NCBI GenBank assembly: GCA_902388455.1 | Contig: CABMPD010000006.1 | Span: forward strand, 1-64,000 | Direction: 5' to 3' | Length of the DNA: 64,000 bases | From: an uncultured Alistipes sp. | GTDB lineage: Bacteria; Bacteroidota; Bacteroidia; Bacteroidales; UBA932 | In this document: positions 34,756-42,657 of the stretch, piece after piece | How positions within the stretch are numbered: the first letter of the stretch is position 1 | Layout of the letters: every line of letters starts with the position of its first letter | Made by a program: the position numbers and the translations under genes | Notes under the pieces: model-generated | Seen by the model: only the letters and a program-made list of their open reading frames with translations | Databases searched by the model: none | Told to the model about the DNA's origin: nothing

Positions 34756-36738
34756 ATGAATTTCAAAAAAGTACTTTTAGCGTTAGCCGCTTTCGGAGCG
34801 CTGTTCGTGACTTCATGTAAGGAAATCCAGGACAAGCCGATTACTCCTGTGAATATTACGGTTTCGTCGGATTACATTGAAGTGGACTCAGTAGGTGGAA
34901 CTTACACTGTCGATTTGTACAGCAGCACTGCGTGGACTGCTGAAATCGTAATAAGTAATCCGTGGGGAGACGAGGAAAAGAATTTCGAGGCTGATCCCTG
35001 GATAAGCGTAGATCCTGTCGCTGGTTCTGCCAGCATCGATACCTCGGATGTTAAGGAGATTACCATAAACGTTAAGGAAAATGTATCTGATTCAGTTCTG
35101 TATCAGAGAGAAGTGATAATCTATTTCCGCTCTGACAATATGATCTATGCCACAACGACCGTACATCAGATGGGCGGAGTGCTCAAGCCCAATGCCGATA
35201 CAGGTCCTAAACCAGTGACTGTGGCAGAGTTCCTTGCAGCTGAGGAGTCCAACCAGTGGTACCGTCTGAGCGGTAAGGTAGTGGGGCTCTACAATACTGA
35301 GTACGGTAACTTCAATATTGAGGACGAGACTGGTTCTGTTCTATGTTACGGTCTCAATCTCAATGCCACTGCCGGAGACAAGACGTTCTCTCAGATCGGT
35401 ATAGGTGAAGGTGACAATGTAACTCTCGTGGGACGCAGGTCCTCATACAATGGAACTCCTCAGGTAGGAGATGCCTACTATGCTCCTCTCAAAGTGACAG
35501 TAGCCGAGTTCCTCTCCGCCGAGATAGATGATAATCAGCTCTATGAACTCACTGGTATCATGGAAGGTCCCGTGAACACAGAGTACGGCAACTTCGATAT
35601 CACCGATGAGTCCGGTTCTGTATATGTCTATGGACTTACATCTACTGTAATTCTTGGCGAGAGCAATGACAAGTCTTTCTCTACACTCGGTTATGTTGAG
35701 GGTGATACCCTGACTATCGTCGGAACAAGAGGCGACTACAACGGTAAGCCCGAGGTGATGGGCCCTGCATACGCTGTCAGAGCCAAGGGCGGATCTCCTG
35801 CACCTGATCCCGATCCGGAACCGGAGCTTACTAAGGCTACTGTTGCAGAAGTAATTGCAGCCGAAGTCAGCGATGACGTATGGTATGAGCTGACCGGAAC
35901 TATCACCGATGTTCAGAATACCGAGTACGGAAACATTGTCATCGAGGATGAGACAGGCTCAATCCTGGTATACGGTCTTACCAAGGAGTGGAACGGAGGC
36001 AGCAACGACAAGTCCTACTCTGAGATAGGTCTGCGTGAGGGTGACATCGTTACTCTCGGGGGTACCAGGGATGAGTATAACGGTGAGCCTCAGGTCGGCG
36101 GTACCGCTTTCTATATTTCGCACGTTCAGGGTGAGGCGCCTGAGATTTTGGAATCCACCATCAAGGACTTCCTTGCCGCCGAGGAGTCAGACCAGTGGTA
36201 CCGGCTCTCCGGTAAGATTGTGAATCTTGCAAATAGTGCTTATGGCAATTTTGATCTGGTGGATGAAGAAGGCAACAGTGTATATGTCTATGGTCTTAAA
36301 GTTTCTGCTGATGCCGGAAACCAGACATTCGCCGAGACAGGTCTGCAGGAGGGAGACTATGTGACTCTTATCGGGAAGAGGAGTTCCTTTGAAGGTGAGC
36401 CTCAGGTAGGCAGCGCATACTATGCCGCTATGATAGTTACAGTTGAAGAATTCCTGGCTGCTGAGCCTGGTGACGATCAGCTCTATCATCTGGTGGGAAC
36501 TATTACCAATCTTGCTGCAAGCAATTACGGTAACTTCGATCTCGTGGACGATTCCGGCTCCGTATATGTTTACGGTTTGACCTCTACTCCCCGTATCGGA
36601 ATGAGCAACAACCAGTCTTTCCCCGAACTCGGATACCAGGACGGCGATACTGTGATACTTGTAGGTATCAGGGATGAGTACAACGGTGAGCCTCAGGTAA
36701 ACGGTCCTGCCTATGCAGTAAGGCCCAAATCCAATTAA
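34756..36738 (+). CDS. surface lipoprotein with BACON-like domain and five tandem OB-fold repeats
   Basis: Start chosen at MNFKKVLLAL, giving a lipoprotein signal (LFVTSC); 660 residues. Residues 25-145 form a BACON/Ig-like domain (TWxSAxT-type WTAEIV, then TTTVHQMGG). Five repeats follow, starting near residues 154, 247, 361, 467 and 561. Each opens with V/A-T-V-A-E-F-L-A-A-E and contains W/LYxLxGxI, a YGNFxIxDExGS(V)xVYGL core, and EGDxVTLxGxRxxYNGxPQV. That pattern fits the OB-fold modules (DUF5689/YhcR type) found on secreted nucleases. No catalytic domain is present. The next gene joins one such module to a nuclease, so nucleic-acid binding at the surface is the likely job (inference). 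Confidence 0.8.
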   Translation: MNFKKVLLALAAFGALFVTSCKEIQDKPITPVNITVSSDYIEVDSVGGTYTVDLYSSTAWTAEIVISNPWGDEEKNFEADPWISVDPVAGSASIDTSDVKEITINVKENVSDSVLYQREVIIYFRSDNMIYATTTVHQMGGVLKPNADTGPKPVTVAEFLAAEESNQWYRLSGKVVGLYNTEYGNFNIEDETGSVLCYGLNLNATAGDKTFSQIGIGEGDNVTLVGRRSSYNGTPQVGDAYYAPLKVTVAEFLSAEIDDNQLYELTGIMEGPVNTEYGNFDITDESGSVYVYGLTSTVILGESNDKSFSTLGYVEGDTLTIVGTRGDYNGKPEVMGPAYAVRAKGGSPAPDPDPEPELTKATVAEVIAAEVSDDVWYELTGTITDVQNTEYGNIVIEDETGSILVYGLTKEWNGGSNDKSYSEIGLREGDIVTLGGTRDEYNGEPQVGGTAFYISHVQGEAPEILESTIKDFLAAEESDQWYRLSGKIVNLANSAYGNFDLVDEEGNSVYVYGLKVSADAGNQTFAETGLQEGDYVTLIGKRSSFEGEPQVGSAYYAAMIVTVEEFLAAEPGDDQLYHLVGTITNLAASNYGNFDLVDDSGSVYVYGLTSTPRIGMSNNQSFPELGYQDGDTVILVGIRDEYNGEPQVNGPAYAVRPKSN

Positions 36739-36771
36739 TACTGAGCGGTAGACACCCGTATGAAGATAGGC

Positions 36772-36802
36772 GGGCTGCATGAGAGTCGTGCAGCCCTTTG
36801 TT
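36772..36802 (+). terminator. intergenic hairpin (attenuator or terminator)
   Basis: An 8-bp perfect stem (GGGCTGCA / TGCAGCCC) with a 9-nt loop is followed by TTTG TTG, between the OB-fold lipoprotein and the nuclease gene. It may lower expression of the nuclease relative to the lipoprotein. Confidence 0.5.
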
Positions 36803-36828
36803 GTTTGAAACCTGTAAAATCAAAAGAT

Positions 36829-38310
36829 ATGAATATCGGCAAATTTGTTATACGTGCGCTTGGTGTGTTGTTTTTTGCGCTTGCTATTAGTTCTTGCGGG
36901 ACAGACCCGATGTCATTGCCAGCGGAGATATCCTCCGATACGGACAGCCTTGGATTCAGTGCTGAGGGGGGAGAGGCTGTAATTGTCCTGGATGCTACCA
37001 GAGACTGGGACACGGAGATAACCTATACTTCAGGAGATACCAGGGACTGGCTGACGGTTACTCCCGCAGCTGGCTTTGCATCTGCGGATCAGGTGCCTGT
37101 TACGATTACTGCAGGAGCCAATGATGCTTCTGACAGGGAGGCTGTGATTGTTTTCCGTGCTGATGTTATTGAAGCTGAAATCCGGGTAGTCCAGTCAGGA
37201 GCGTATCCGGATTATACCAGCATAGAGGAATTCCTTGCCGCTCCGGTCAATGACGAGAACTGGTATGAGCTGCGCGGTACGATATTCGTCATCAAGAATT
37301 CCAATTATGGAAATATCTGGATAAAGGATGATACAGGTATTCTCTACATCTATGGGCTTACGGCTGCCCAGGTGGATCGTAATGACCAGTCTTTCTCATC
37401 TTTGGGCCTTAAGGTCGGGGATGTGGTGGTGCTCAGGACCCTCAGGGCGGAGCATAATGACCAGCCTCAGGGCGGAGGAGATATTCCTGCCTACTATATC
37501 AGCCACAGCCCTGCCGAGGACAATCCGGAAGACGATATCCTCGTCTCTGATGATCCTGCCCAGGACTGGCTTGAGCTGCCAGTCGTAGAGACGGCTGATG
37601 ATGAGGTGTTTACTTTCCATCATACGCAGGCGGACGGGGCTCAGGTACGCAATTACTCTATGCTCTACAATACCACTGAGCGCCTCGCTTTATGGGTGGC
37701 CTATCCTCTCTGCGGTCAGTATATGGCAACTGGAAACCGGACGGATGCATGGGGATTTGATCCAAAAATTCCAGATGCATGGGAGCCTGTAATACCGGAG
37801 AGCTGGGGCGTGGACGGATATGCCCGTGGGCATCAGATTCCTTCTGCGGCCCGTAATGCCAACGAGGAGATGAACGCTCAGACTTTCTATTTTACAAATA
37901 TGACGGTACAGGATTATGATTTCAACAGCGGAATTTGGGCGGAAGTAGAGCAGCTGGAGCGGGATGTAGCATCCGGGTATGATACGCTTTATGTCGTCAC
38001 GGGCCCTGTTCTGGATGTTGACGGGGACAATGAGTGGAGACATATATATGACAATGCCGGCAACAGCGTGGCAGTGCCTGAGGGGTATTTCCGTGTTATG
38101 CTCGGTGTAAATTCCGGTAGTCAGGAATATGACGCTGTCGGGTTTTTCTATCTCAATGAGGATGACGGCCGTACGCGTCCGGAGGCTTCTGATTTGCGGA
38201 CAGTCGCTCAGATTGAGGAACTTACCGGTATTACATTTTTCAAGAATCTTCCCCCTGAACTTGCGTCTGAGGTGAAGTCCAGACTGGAGCCCGGACTGTG
38301 GGGATTATAG
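36829..38310 (+). CDS. surface lipoprotein nuclease: BACON + OB-fold + DNA/RNA non-specific endonuclease
   Basis: Start chosen at MNIGKFVIRA for the lipobox (LAISSC); 493 residues. Order: BACON-like domain (about 30-122), one OB-fold module like those of the preceding gene (IEEFLAAPVNDENWYELRG...YGNIWIKDDTG), then a NUC1-type ββα-metal endonuclease (about 255-490). The active-site motif is GYARGHQIPSA near residue 330, with the catalytic His; YFTNMTVQ provides the conserved Asn downstream. The usual first residues DRGH are replaced by ARGH, which still keeps Arg-Gly-His. It should hydrolyse DNA and RNA outside the cell. Confidence 0.85.
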   Translation: MNIGKFVIRALGVLFFALAISSCGTDPMSLPAEISSDTDSLGFSAEGGEAVIVLDATRDWDTEITYTSGDTRDWLTVTPAAGFASADQVPVTITAGANDASDREAVIVFRADVIEAEIRVVQSGAYPDYTSIEEFLAAPVNDENWYELRGTIFVIKNSNYGNIWIKDDTGILYIYGLTAAQVDRNDQSFSSLGLKVGDVVVLRTLRAEHNDQPQGGGDIPAYYISHSPAEDNPEDDILVSDDPAQDWLELPVVETADDEVFTFHHTQADGAQVRNYSMLYNTTERLALWVAYPLCGQYMATGNRTDAWGFDPKIPDAWEPVIPESWGVDGYARGHQIPSAARNANEEMNAQTFYFTNMTVQDYDFNSGIWAEVEQLERDVASGYDTLYVVTGPVLDVDGDNEWRHIYDNAGNSVAVPEGYFRVMLGVNSGSQEYDAVGFFYLNEDDGRTRPEASDLRTVAQIEELTGITFFKNLPPELASEVKSRLEPGLWGL

Positions 38311-38329
38311 AAATTTAAAAGAACAGGTG

Positions 38330-38755
38330 ATGAATAAATTTAGACTATTATTGGCAGTTCCGGCTGCGGTCGTCTCTGTTGCGCTCGTGACGGGATGTGC
38401 CGGAGGCAGGGCCAGGGATGCGCAGGAGGTGGCGGAGAGATTTGTCAATGCGTTTTATTCCGCAGATTATGAGACTGCGGCAGCTATGTGCTCCCCGGAA
38501 CTGGAGGAAATGGTGCGTGAGACCAGGACGGTGATAGACTCGCTTCCTGCGGACGCTCAGGCTGAGTTTATGGAGCTTTCCCGCGGAATGCAGGCTCATA
38601 CGGTTGAGGTTCATACGTGGTCAAAAGATTCGGTATCAGTCGATTTTGATATCATATATCCAGGAGAGATCGAGCCGATGAAAACATCTTTGACAGTGGT
38701 CAGAAATCCTGATTCGGATGTCTGGAGTGTGGTCTATGCGCAGGAGAGAATGTGA
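38330..38755 (+). CDS. small lipoprotein, DUF4878-like
   Basis: 141 residues from ATG 38330 (a GTG lies one codon upstream). Lipobox LVTGCAGG. The mature part has the NTF2-like pattern of DUF4878 proteins (AERFVNAFYSADYETAAAMC ... VWSVVYAQE). Such proteins are periplasmic and of unknown function. It is 20 bp after the nuclease gene and its stop overlaps the next start (TGATG), so all are probably one operon. Confidence 0.7.
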   Translation: MNKFRLLLAVPAAVVSVALVTGCAGGRARDAQEVAERFVNAFYSADYETAAAMCSPELEEMVRETRTVIDSLPADAQAEFMELSRGMQAHTVEVHTWSKDSVSVDFDIIYPGEIEPMKTSLTVVRNPDSDVWSVVYAQERM

Positions 38756-39591
38756 TGGAGTGCTGGTATTTTGACAATCATTCCCATTCGTATTTCTCCG
38801 AGGATTCCAGAATGAATATCGGAGATGCCGTCAGGGTGGCGTACGAGAGAGGACTTCGCGGAATATGCCTGACAGATCATCTGGATTTTGATGCACCTGC
38901 CGGAGTTACTGAATTTACTTTCGAGGTGCCGGCTCAGCAGCAGGCGATTGACGAGGAAGTGGAGTATCTCGGTCTTAACGGACGCGGGGGCCGCTTCGGG
39001 GATTTCCAGTTGCTCAAGGGTGTGGAGATGGGACTGCAGGACAAAAGTATGCCGAAAATCCATAAGATCCTGTCTGAAAACAGATTTGACTGCGTCATCG
39101 CATCCCTGCACCTGATTGACGGGCATGACCCTTATTTCGGAGATTATTACAGACCCTATACTTACAAATATGCGTATGGTCATTATCTGGAGGAATTTGC
39201 CCGTCTGATCAGAGAAATGCCGGACTTTGACATTCTGGGACATTATGATTATATTGTACGCTATCCCGACTATAAGGAGGTGACGATATATTATGCGGAG
39301 TTCCGTGATGTCCTGGATTCTATCCTGTCATTCCTTGCTGAGAACGGAAAGACTATGGAGATAAATACCAAGACCTACCAGCTCTTCCGCGGCAGGCGTC
39401 CGGAACTTGATATTGCAGTTCTCAAACGTTTCCGGGAACTGGGAGGAGAAGCGCTTTCTTTCGGTTCTGATGCCCACGATATAACACGGTTGGGGGACCG
39501 TTTTGACTGGTGCAGGGAGATGGCTCTGGCGGCCGGATTCAAGTACGAAGTGTATTTCCGGGAGCGTAGACCTCAGATGATCACACTCTAA
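38755..39591 (+). CDS. PHP-domain phosphoesterase (histidinol-phosphatase HisJ-like)
   Basis: 278 residues starting at the ATG of a TGATG overlap. Metal-binding PHP motifs are intact: DNHSHSYFSED at the N-terminus, CLTDHLDFD near 40, GVEMG near 88, IASLHLIDG near 115, GHYDYI near 163 and SFGSDAHD near 238. The family includes histidinol-phosphate phosphatase; other substrates are possible. No other his genes are nearby. The stop codon overlaps the convergent gene. Confidence 0.85.
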   Translation: MECWYFDNHSHSYFSEDSRMNIGDAVRVAYERGLRGICLTDHLDFDAPAGVTEFTFEVPAQQQAIDEEVEYLGLNGRGGRFGDFQLLKGVEMGLQDKSMPKIHKILSENRFDCVIASLHLIDGHDPYFGDYYRPYTYKYAYGHYLEEFARLIREMPDFDILGHYDYIVRYPDYKEVTIYYAEFRDVLDSILSFLAENGKTMEINTKTYQLFRGRRPELDIAVLKRFRELGGEALSFGSDAHDITRLGDRFDWCREMALAAGFKYEVYFRERRPQMITL

Positions 39592-40046
39592 TCCTCGTCT
39601 TCCTTTTTAGCTTTAGCCGCCTCTTTGGCGGCTTTTTTTTCAGCTTTTTCCCTTTCCTTCAGAATCTTCAAGTCCTCTTTGCTCAGCTTGCCTATGGACC
39701 GGCGGTACTGCATCCACTGGTATTCGGTCAGAACTTTTTTATATGCGCTGTCCATCTGCGCGATCCATTTGTCCCTTACCTGTTTGAAAGCGATATATTC
39801 TCTGGTGCCTGACATTTGAAGCTGCTGCAGCTCATCGTGCATGGCTCTCATGTCGTGCTGAAGGATGGAGTCAATATAGAAAGTCTGGTGGGGTTCGAGG
39901 GCAAGCAGTTCTTCGAGACGGTCTGCCTCATCCAGGGCGAGCTCTTCAGGAGTTTTCTCTTCTTGTTGATTCTGAGCACTGAGGGCTGTGGAAAAAACAG
40001 TCATGGTCAATATAAGTGCGGTGCTGAAAATAATGTTGCGGCTCAT
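39588..40046 (-). CDS. secreted helical protein of unknown function
   Basis: Start chosen at MSRNIIFSTA, which gives a signal peptide cleaved after LSAQ; 152 residues. The mature part is helical, with conserved LEPHQTFYIDSILQHDMRAMHDELQ and a Lys/Glu/Ala-rich coiled tail (EKAEKKAAKEAAKAKK). Bacteroidales genomes carry similar conserved hypothetical proteins; no function is known to me. Its stop codon shares bases with the convergent PHP gene. Confidence 0.65.
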   Translation of the reverse strand: MSRNIIFSTALILTMTVFSTALSAQNQQEEKTPEELALDEADRLEELLALEPHQTFYIDSILQHDMRAMHDELQQLQMSGTREYIAFKQVRDKWIAQMDSAYKKVLTEYQWMQYRRSIGKLSKEDLKILKEREKAEKKAAKEAAKAKKEDED

Positions 40047-40084
40047 CTTGTTGGATATAAAATATAAATTCACTATTTTTGGTC

Positions 40085-40102
40085 TTATTTTTTGCAAAAA
40101 TA
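40085..40102. promoter_or_regulatory. divergent -7 boxes between hypothetical and C69 peptidase genes
   Basis: TATTTTTG reads on the minus strand (40095-40102) and a slightly longer TATTTTTTG on the plus strand (40086-40094). Together they form a near-palindrome shared by the two divergent genes. Confidence 0.35.
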
Positions 40103-40122
40103 CATAAAATCGGAAAAGTAAT

Positions 40123-41832
40123 ATGAATAAATTCTTTAAATCAGCACTGTGCTCCGCTCTCGCACTCTTTCTCGTTCAGAGCGGTTTTGCATGTACTAAT
40201 GTACTGGTAACCAAGGGGGCTTCAAAGGACGGTTCGGTACTTGTTACCTACTCGGCCGACTCTCATCAGCTGTACGGTGAGCTGTATTATACCCCGGCCG
40301 GTATTTTCAGGCCTGGAACTCTGCTCCCCGTCAACGAATGGGACAGCGGCCGTTACCTCGGACAGATTCCGCAGGCTCTCCGCACTTACCAGACTGTCGG
40401 AAATATGAATGAGCATCAGCTCATCATCACCGAGACTACTTACGGAGGACGTTCCGAACTGTATGACTCTACCGGTGTCATGGACTATGGTTCGCTGATA
40501 TACATTACCCTTCAGAGGGCCAGGACAGCCCGCGAGGCCATTCAGACCATCGTAAGCCTGGCCAACGAGTACGGTTACGCTTCCAGCGGTGAGTCCTTCT
40601 CGATAGCTGATAAGGATGAGGTGTGGATTATGGAACTTATCGGCAAGGGCACCAAGCTCGACAAAAAGGGGCGCAATGTCAACAAGGGCATAGTCTGGGT
40701 GGCTGCCCGTGTACCTGACGGATATATCTGCGCCCACGCCAATCAGTCCCGTATAGACCATATCGTCTTCGACGACCCTGAGAACTGGCTCTATGCCGAG
40801 GACGTGGTGGATTTTGCCCGTGAGATGGGATACTTCGAAGGAACTGACGAGGAGTTCAGTTTCTGTGATGCTTACAACCCTCTTGAATTCGGAGGCATGA
40901 GGGGCTGCGAGGCCCGCGTATGGTCTGCATTCAACATCCTGGGCGGAGGTATGATCGGTGACAGGAAGGCCGAGGAGTATCTGGATTTTGCTATGGGGTA
41001 TAATCCTGACAATAAGATGCCTCTTTTCATCAAGCCCGCAGAGAAGATCGGTGTGAAGGAAGTGGCTGATGTGATGCGTGACCATTACGAAGGAACTCCA
41101 ATGGACATGACAGTGGATGCCGGAGCCGGTGGACATCACACTCCTTACAGATGGAGGCCCATGTACTTCGAGTATGACGGTAAGGAATATCTCAACGAGA
41201 GAGCCATTGCTACCCAGCAGACCGGATTCTGGATTGTTTGTCAGAGTCGCAGCTGGCTTCCCGATGAGGTGGGAGGAGTCCTCTGGTTTGGAGTGGACGA
41301 TGCCGCCACATCCTGCCTGACTCCCGTCTATACTTCGGTATTCGATGTTCCCAACTGTGTGGAGGTCGGCAACGGAAGCCTTGTGGAGTATTCTCCCACA
41401 TCCCTGTTCTGGGTGACTAACCGGATAGCCAATTTCGCATACATGCTCTACGACCGTATAGAGCCTGAAGTTCGTGCAGTCATCGATGAGAGGGAGAACG
41501 CCGCTCTCGAGCTTCAGCCTGTCATCGACGCCGCCGCTCTTGACCTGCTCGGGGAAAATCCTACCGAAGAAAGCACAGTGGCTGCCCGCAACTTCCTGAC
41601 AGAGTACAGTCTGGCTGCTGCCCAGGATCTTTTTGATGTCTGGAGCAAGCTGGATATATATCTCTTGGTCAAGTATATGGACGGTAATATCAAGAAAGAG
41701 ACAGAGTACGGAACATTCATGAATAACGGTCACTCTCCCCGCATTCCTGCCTCGCCTGACCAGCCCGGTTACAGCGAGAAGTGGAAAGAGGCAGTGGCCA
41801 AGGATGCCGGAGACGTACTCGAGGTTAAATAA
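40123..41832 (+). CDS. C69-family dipeptidase
   Basis: 569 residues. Family C69 (PepD-like) enzymes are N-terminal nucleophile hydrolases; here the catalytic residue is Cys24, immediately after the signal-like segment (QSGFA|CTNVLVTKGAS), so cleavage of the leader would expose it. Other conserved stretches include SDGSVLVTYSADSH-like residues near 33-45 and the C-terminal HSPR-type motif (GHSPRIPAS). It cleaves dipeptides in the periplasm. Separated from cdaA by 18 bp on the same strand. Confidence 0.9.
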   Translation: MNKFFKSALCSALALFLVQSGFACTNVLVTKGASKDGSVLVTYSADSHQLYGELYYTPAGIFRPGTLLPVNEWDSGRYLGQIPQALRTYQTVGNMNEHQLIITETTYGGRSELYDSTGVMDYGSLIYITLQRARTAREAIQTIVSLANEYGYASSGESFSIADKDEVWIMELIGKGTKLDKKGRNVNKGIVWVAARVPDGYICAHANQSRIDHIVFDDPENWLYAEDVVDFAREMGYFEGTDEEFSFCDAYNPLEFGGMRGCEARVWSAFNILGGGMIGDRKAEEYLDFAMGYNPDNKMPLFIKPAEKIGVKEVADVMRDHYEGTPMDMTVDAGAGGHHTPYRWRPMYFEYDGKEYLNERAIATQQTGFWIVCQSRSWLPDEVGGVLWFGVDDAATSCLTPVYTSVFDVPNCVEVGNGSLVEYSPTSLFWVTNRIANFAYMLYDRIEPEVRAVIDERENAALELQPVIDAAALDLLGENPTEESTVAARNFLTEYSLAAAQDLFDVWSKLDIYLLVKYMDGNIKKETEYGTFMNNGHSPRIPASPDQPGYSEKWKEAVAKDAGDVLEVK

Positions 41833-41850
41833 ACTGCATAGCCATCCCCG

Positions 41851-42642
41851 ATGTTTGATTTCATCAACATATCGGTAATCGACATTATCGACATCATTCT
41901 GGTAGGTCTTCTGATCTACCAGATGGTGCGGATAATGCGAGGTACTTCCGTATTCAACATCTTTACCGGGATACTCCTGATCTATCTCATGTGGATAGTG
42001 GTGAAGGCATTGAATATGAAATTACTGTCTTCTATTCTCGGTCAGATACTGGGAGTCGGTGTGATTGCTCTCATCGTCATTTTCCAGCCAGAGATACGCC
42101 GTTTCCTTCTGCATATAGGCAGCCGCTATCTTTCGTCCTCCCGCAACAACTTCCTGACCCGTGTCCTCCTGGGACGCCGGGACAAGGAGATTCAGGCCAC
42201 CTCCCTGGACGAGATAGCTCAGGCCTGCCGAAGGATGGGAGAGACCAGGACGGGTGCCCTCATTGTCCTGCAGCACAACTCTTCCCTGGAGTTTGTCACC
42301 GAGACCGGCGACAGCATAGATGCCGCTGTCAACAGGCGTCTGATAGAGAATATCTTCTATAAGAACACCCCGCTCCACGACGGGGCCATGGTCATAGACA
42401 TGGACAGAATAGTGGCTGCCCGCTGCACCCTTCCTATCGTGGACAACCCCAATATTCCCCCGCAGTACGGCATGCGCCACCGGGCCGCTGTAAGTATCAC
42501 GCAGGACACCGATGCTGACGCCATCGTTGTTTCCGAGGAGACCGGCAATATCTCCTTTGTAAGCGGGGGCGAGATGAAGACCGTCACCAGCATCAGCGAG
42601 TTGAAGCTCTCCATTGAGAACTCCTACCGCAAGGACAATTAA
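41851..42642 (+). CDS. cdaA: diadenylate cyclase CdaA
   Basis: 263 residues. Three N-terminal membrane helices (to about residue 85) are followed by a DisA_N domain with the catalytic LHDGAMVI near 174-181 and GMRHRAAVSITQDTDADAIVVSEETG near 206. It makes c-di-AMP, which controls osmolyte and cell-wall homeostasis. No cdaR partner is adjacent; mutS2 follows at 15 bp and is probably cotranscribed. Confidence 0.95.
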   Translation: MFDFINISVIDIIDIILVGLLIYQMVRIMRGTSVFNIFTGILLIYLMWIVVKALNMKLLSSILGQILGVGVIALIVIFQPEIRRFLLHIGSRYLSSSRNNFLTRVLLGRRDKEIQATSLDEIAQACRRMGETRTGALIVLQHNSSLEFVTETGDSIDAAVNRRLIENIFYKNTPLHDGAMVIDMDRIVAARCTLPIVDNPNIPPQYGMRHRAAVSITQDTDADAIVVSEETGNISFVSGGEMKTVTSISELKLSIENSYRKDN

Positions 42643-42657
42643 CCTTTCATTCCTCCC

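Noticed and set aside
40222..41733. 503-residue open frame antisense to the C69 peptidase
   Set aside because: Shadow frame with no signal, motif or promoter.
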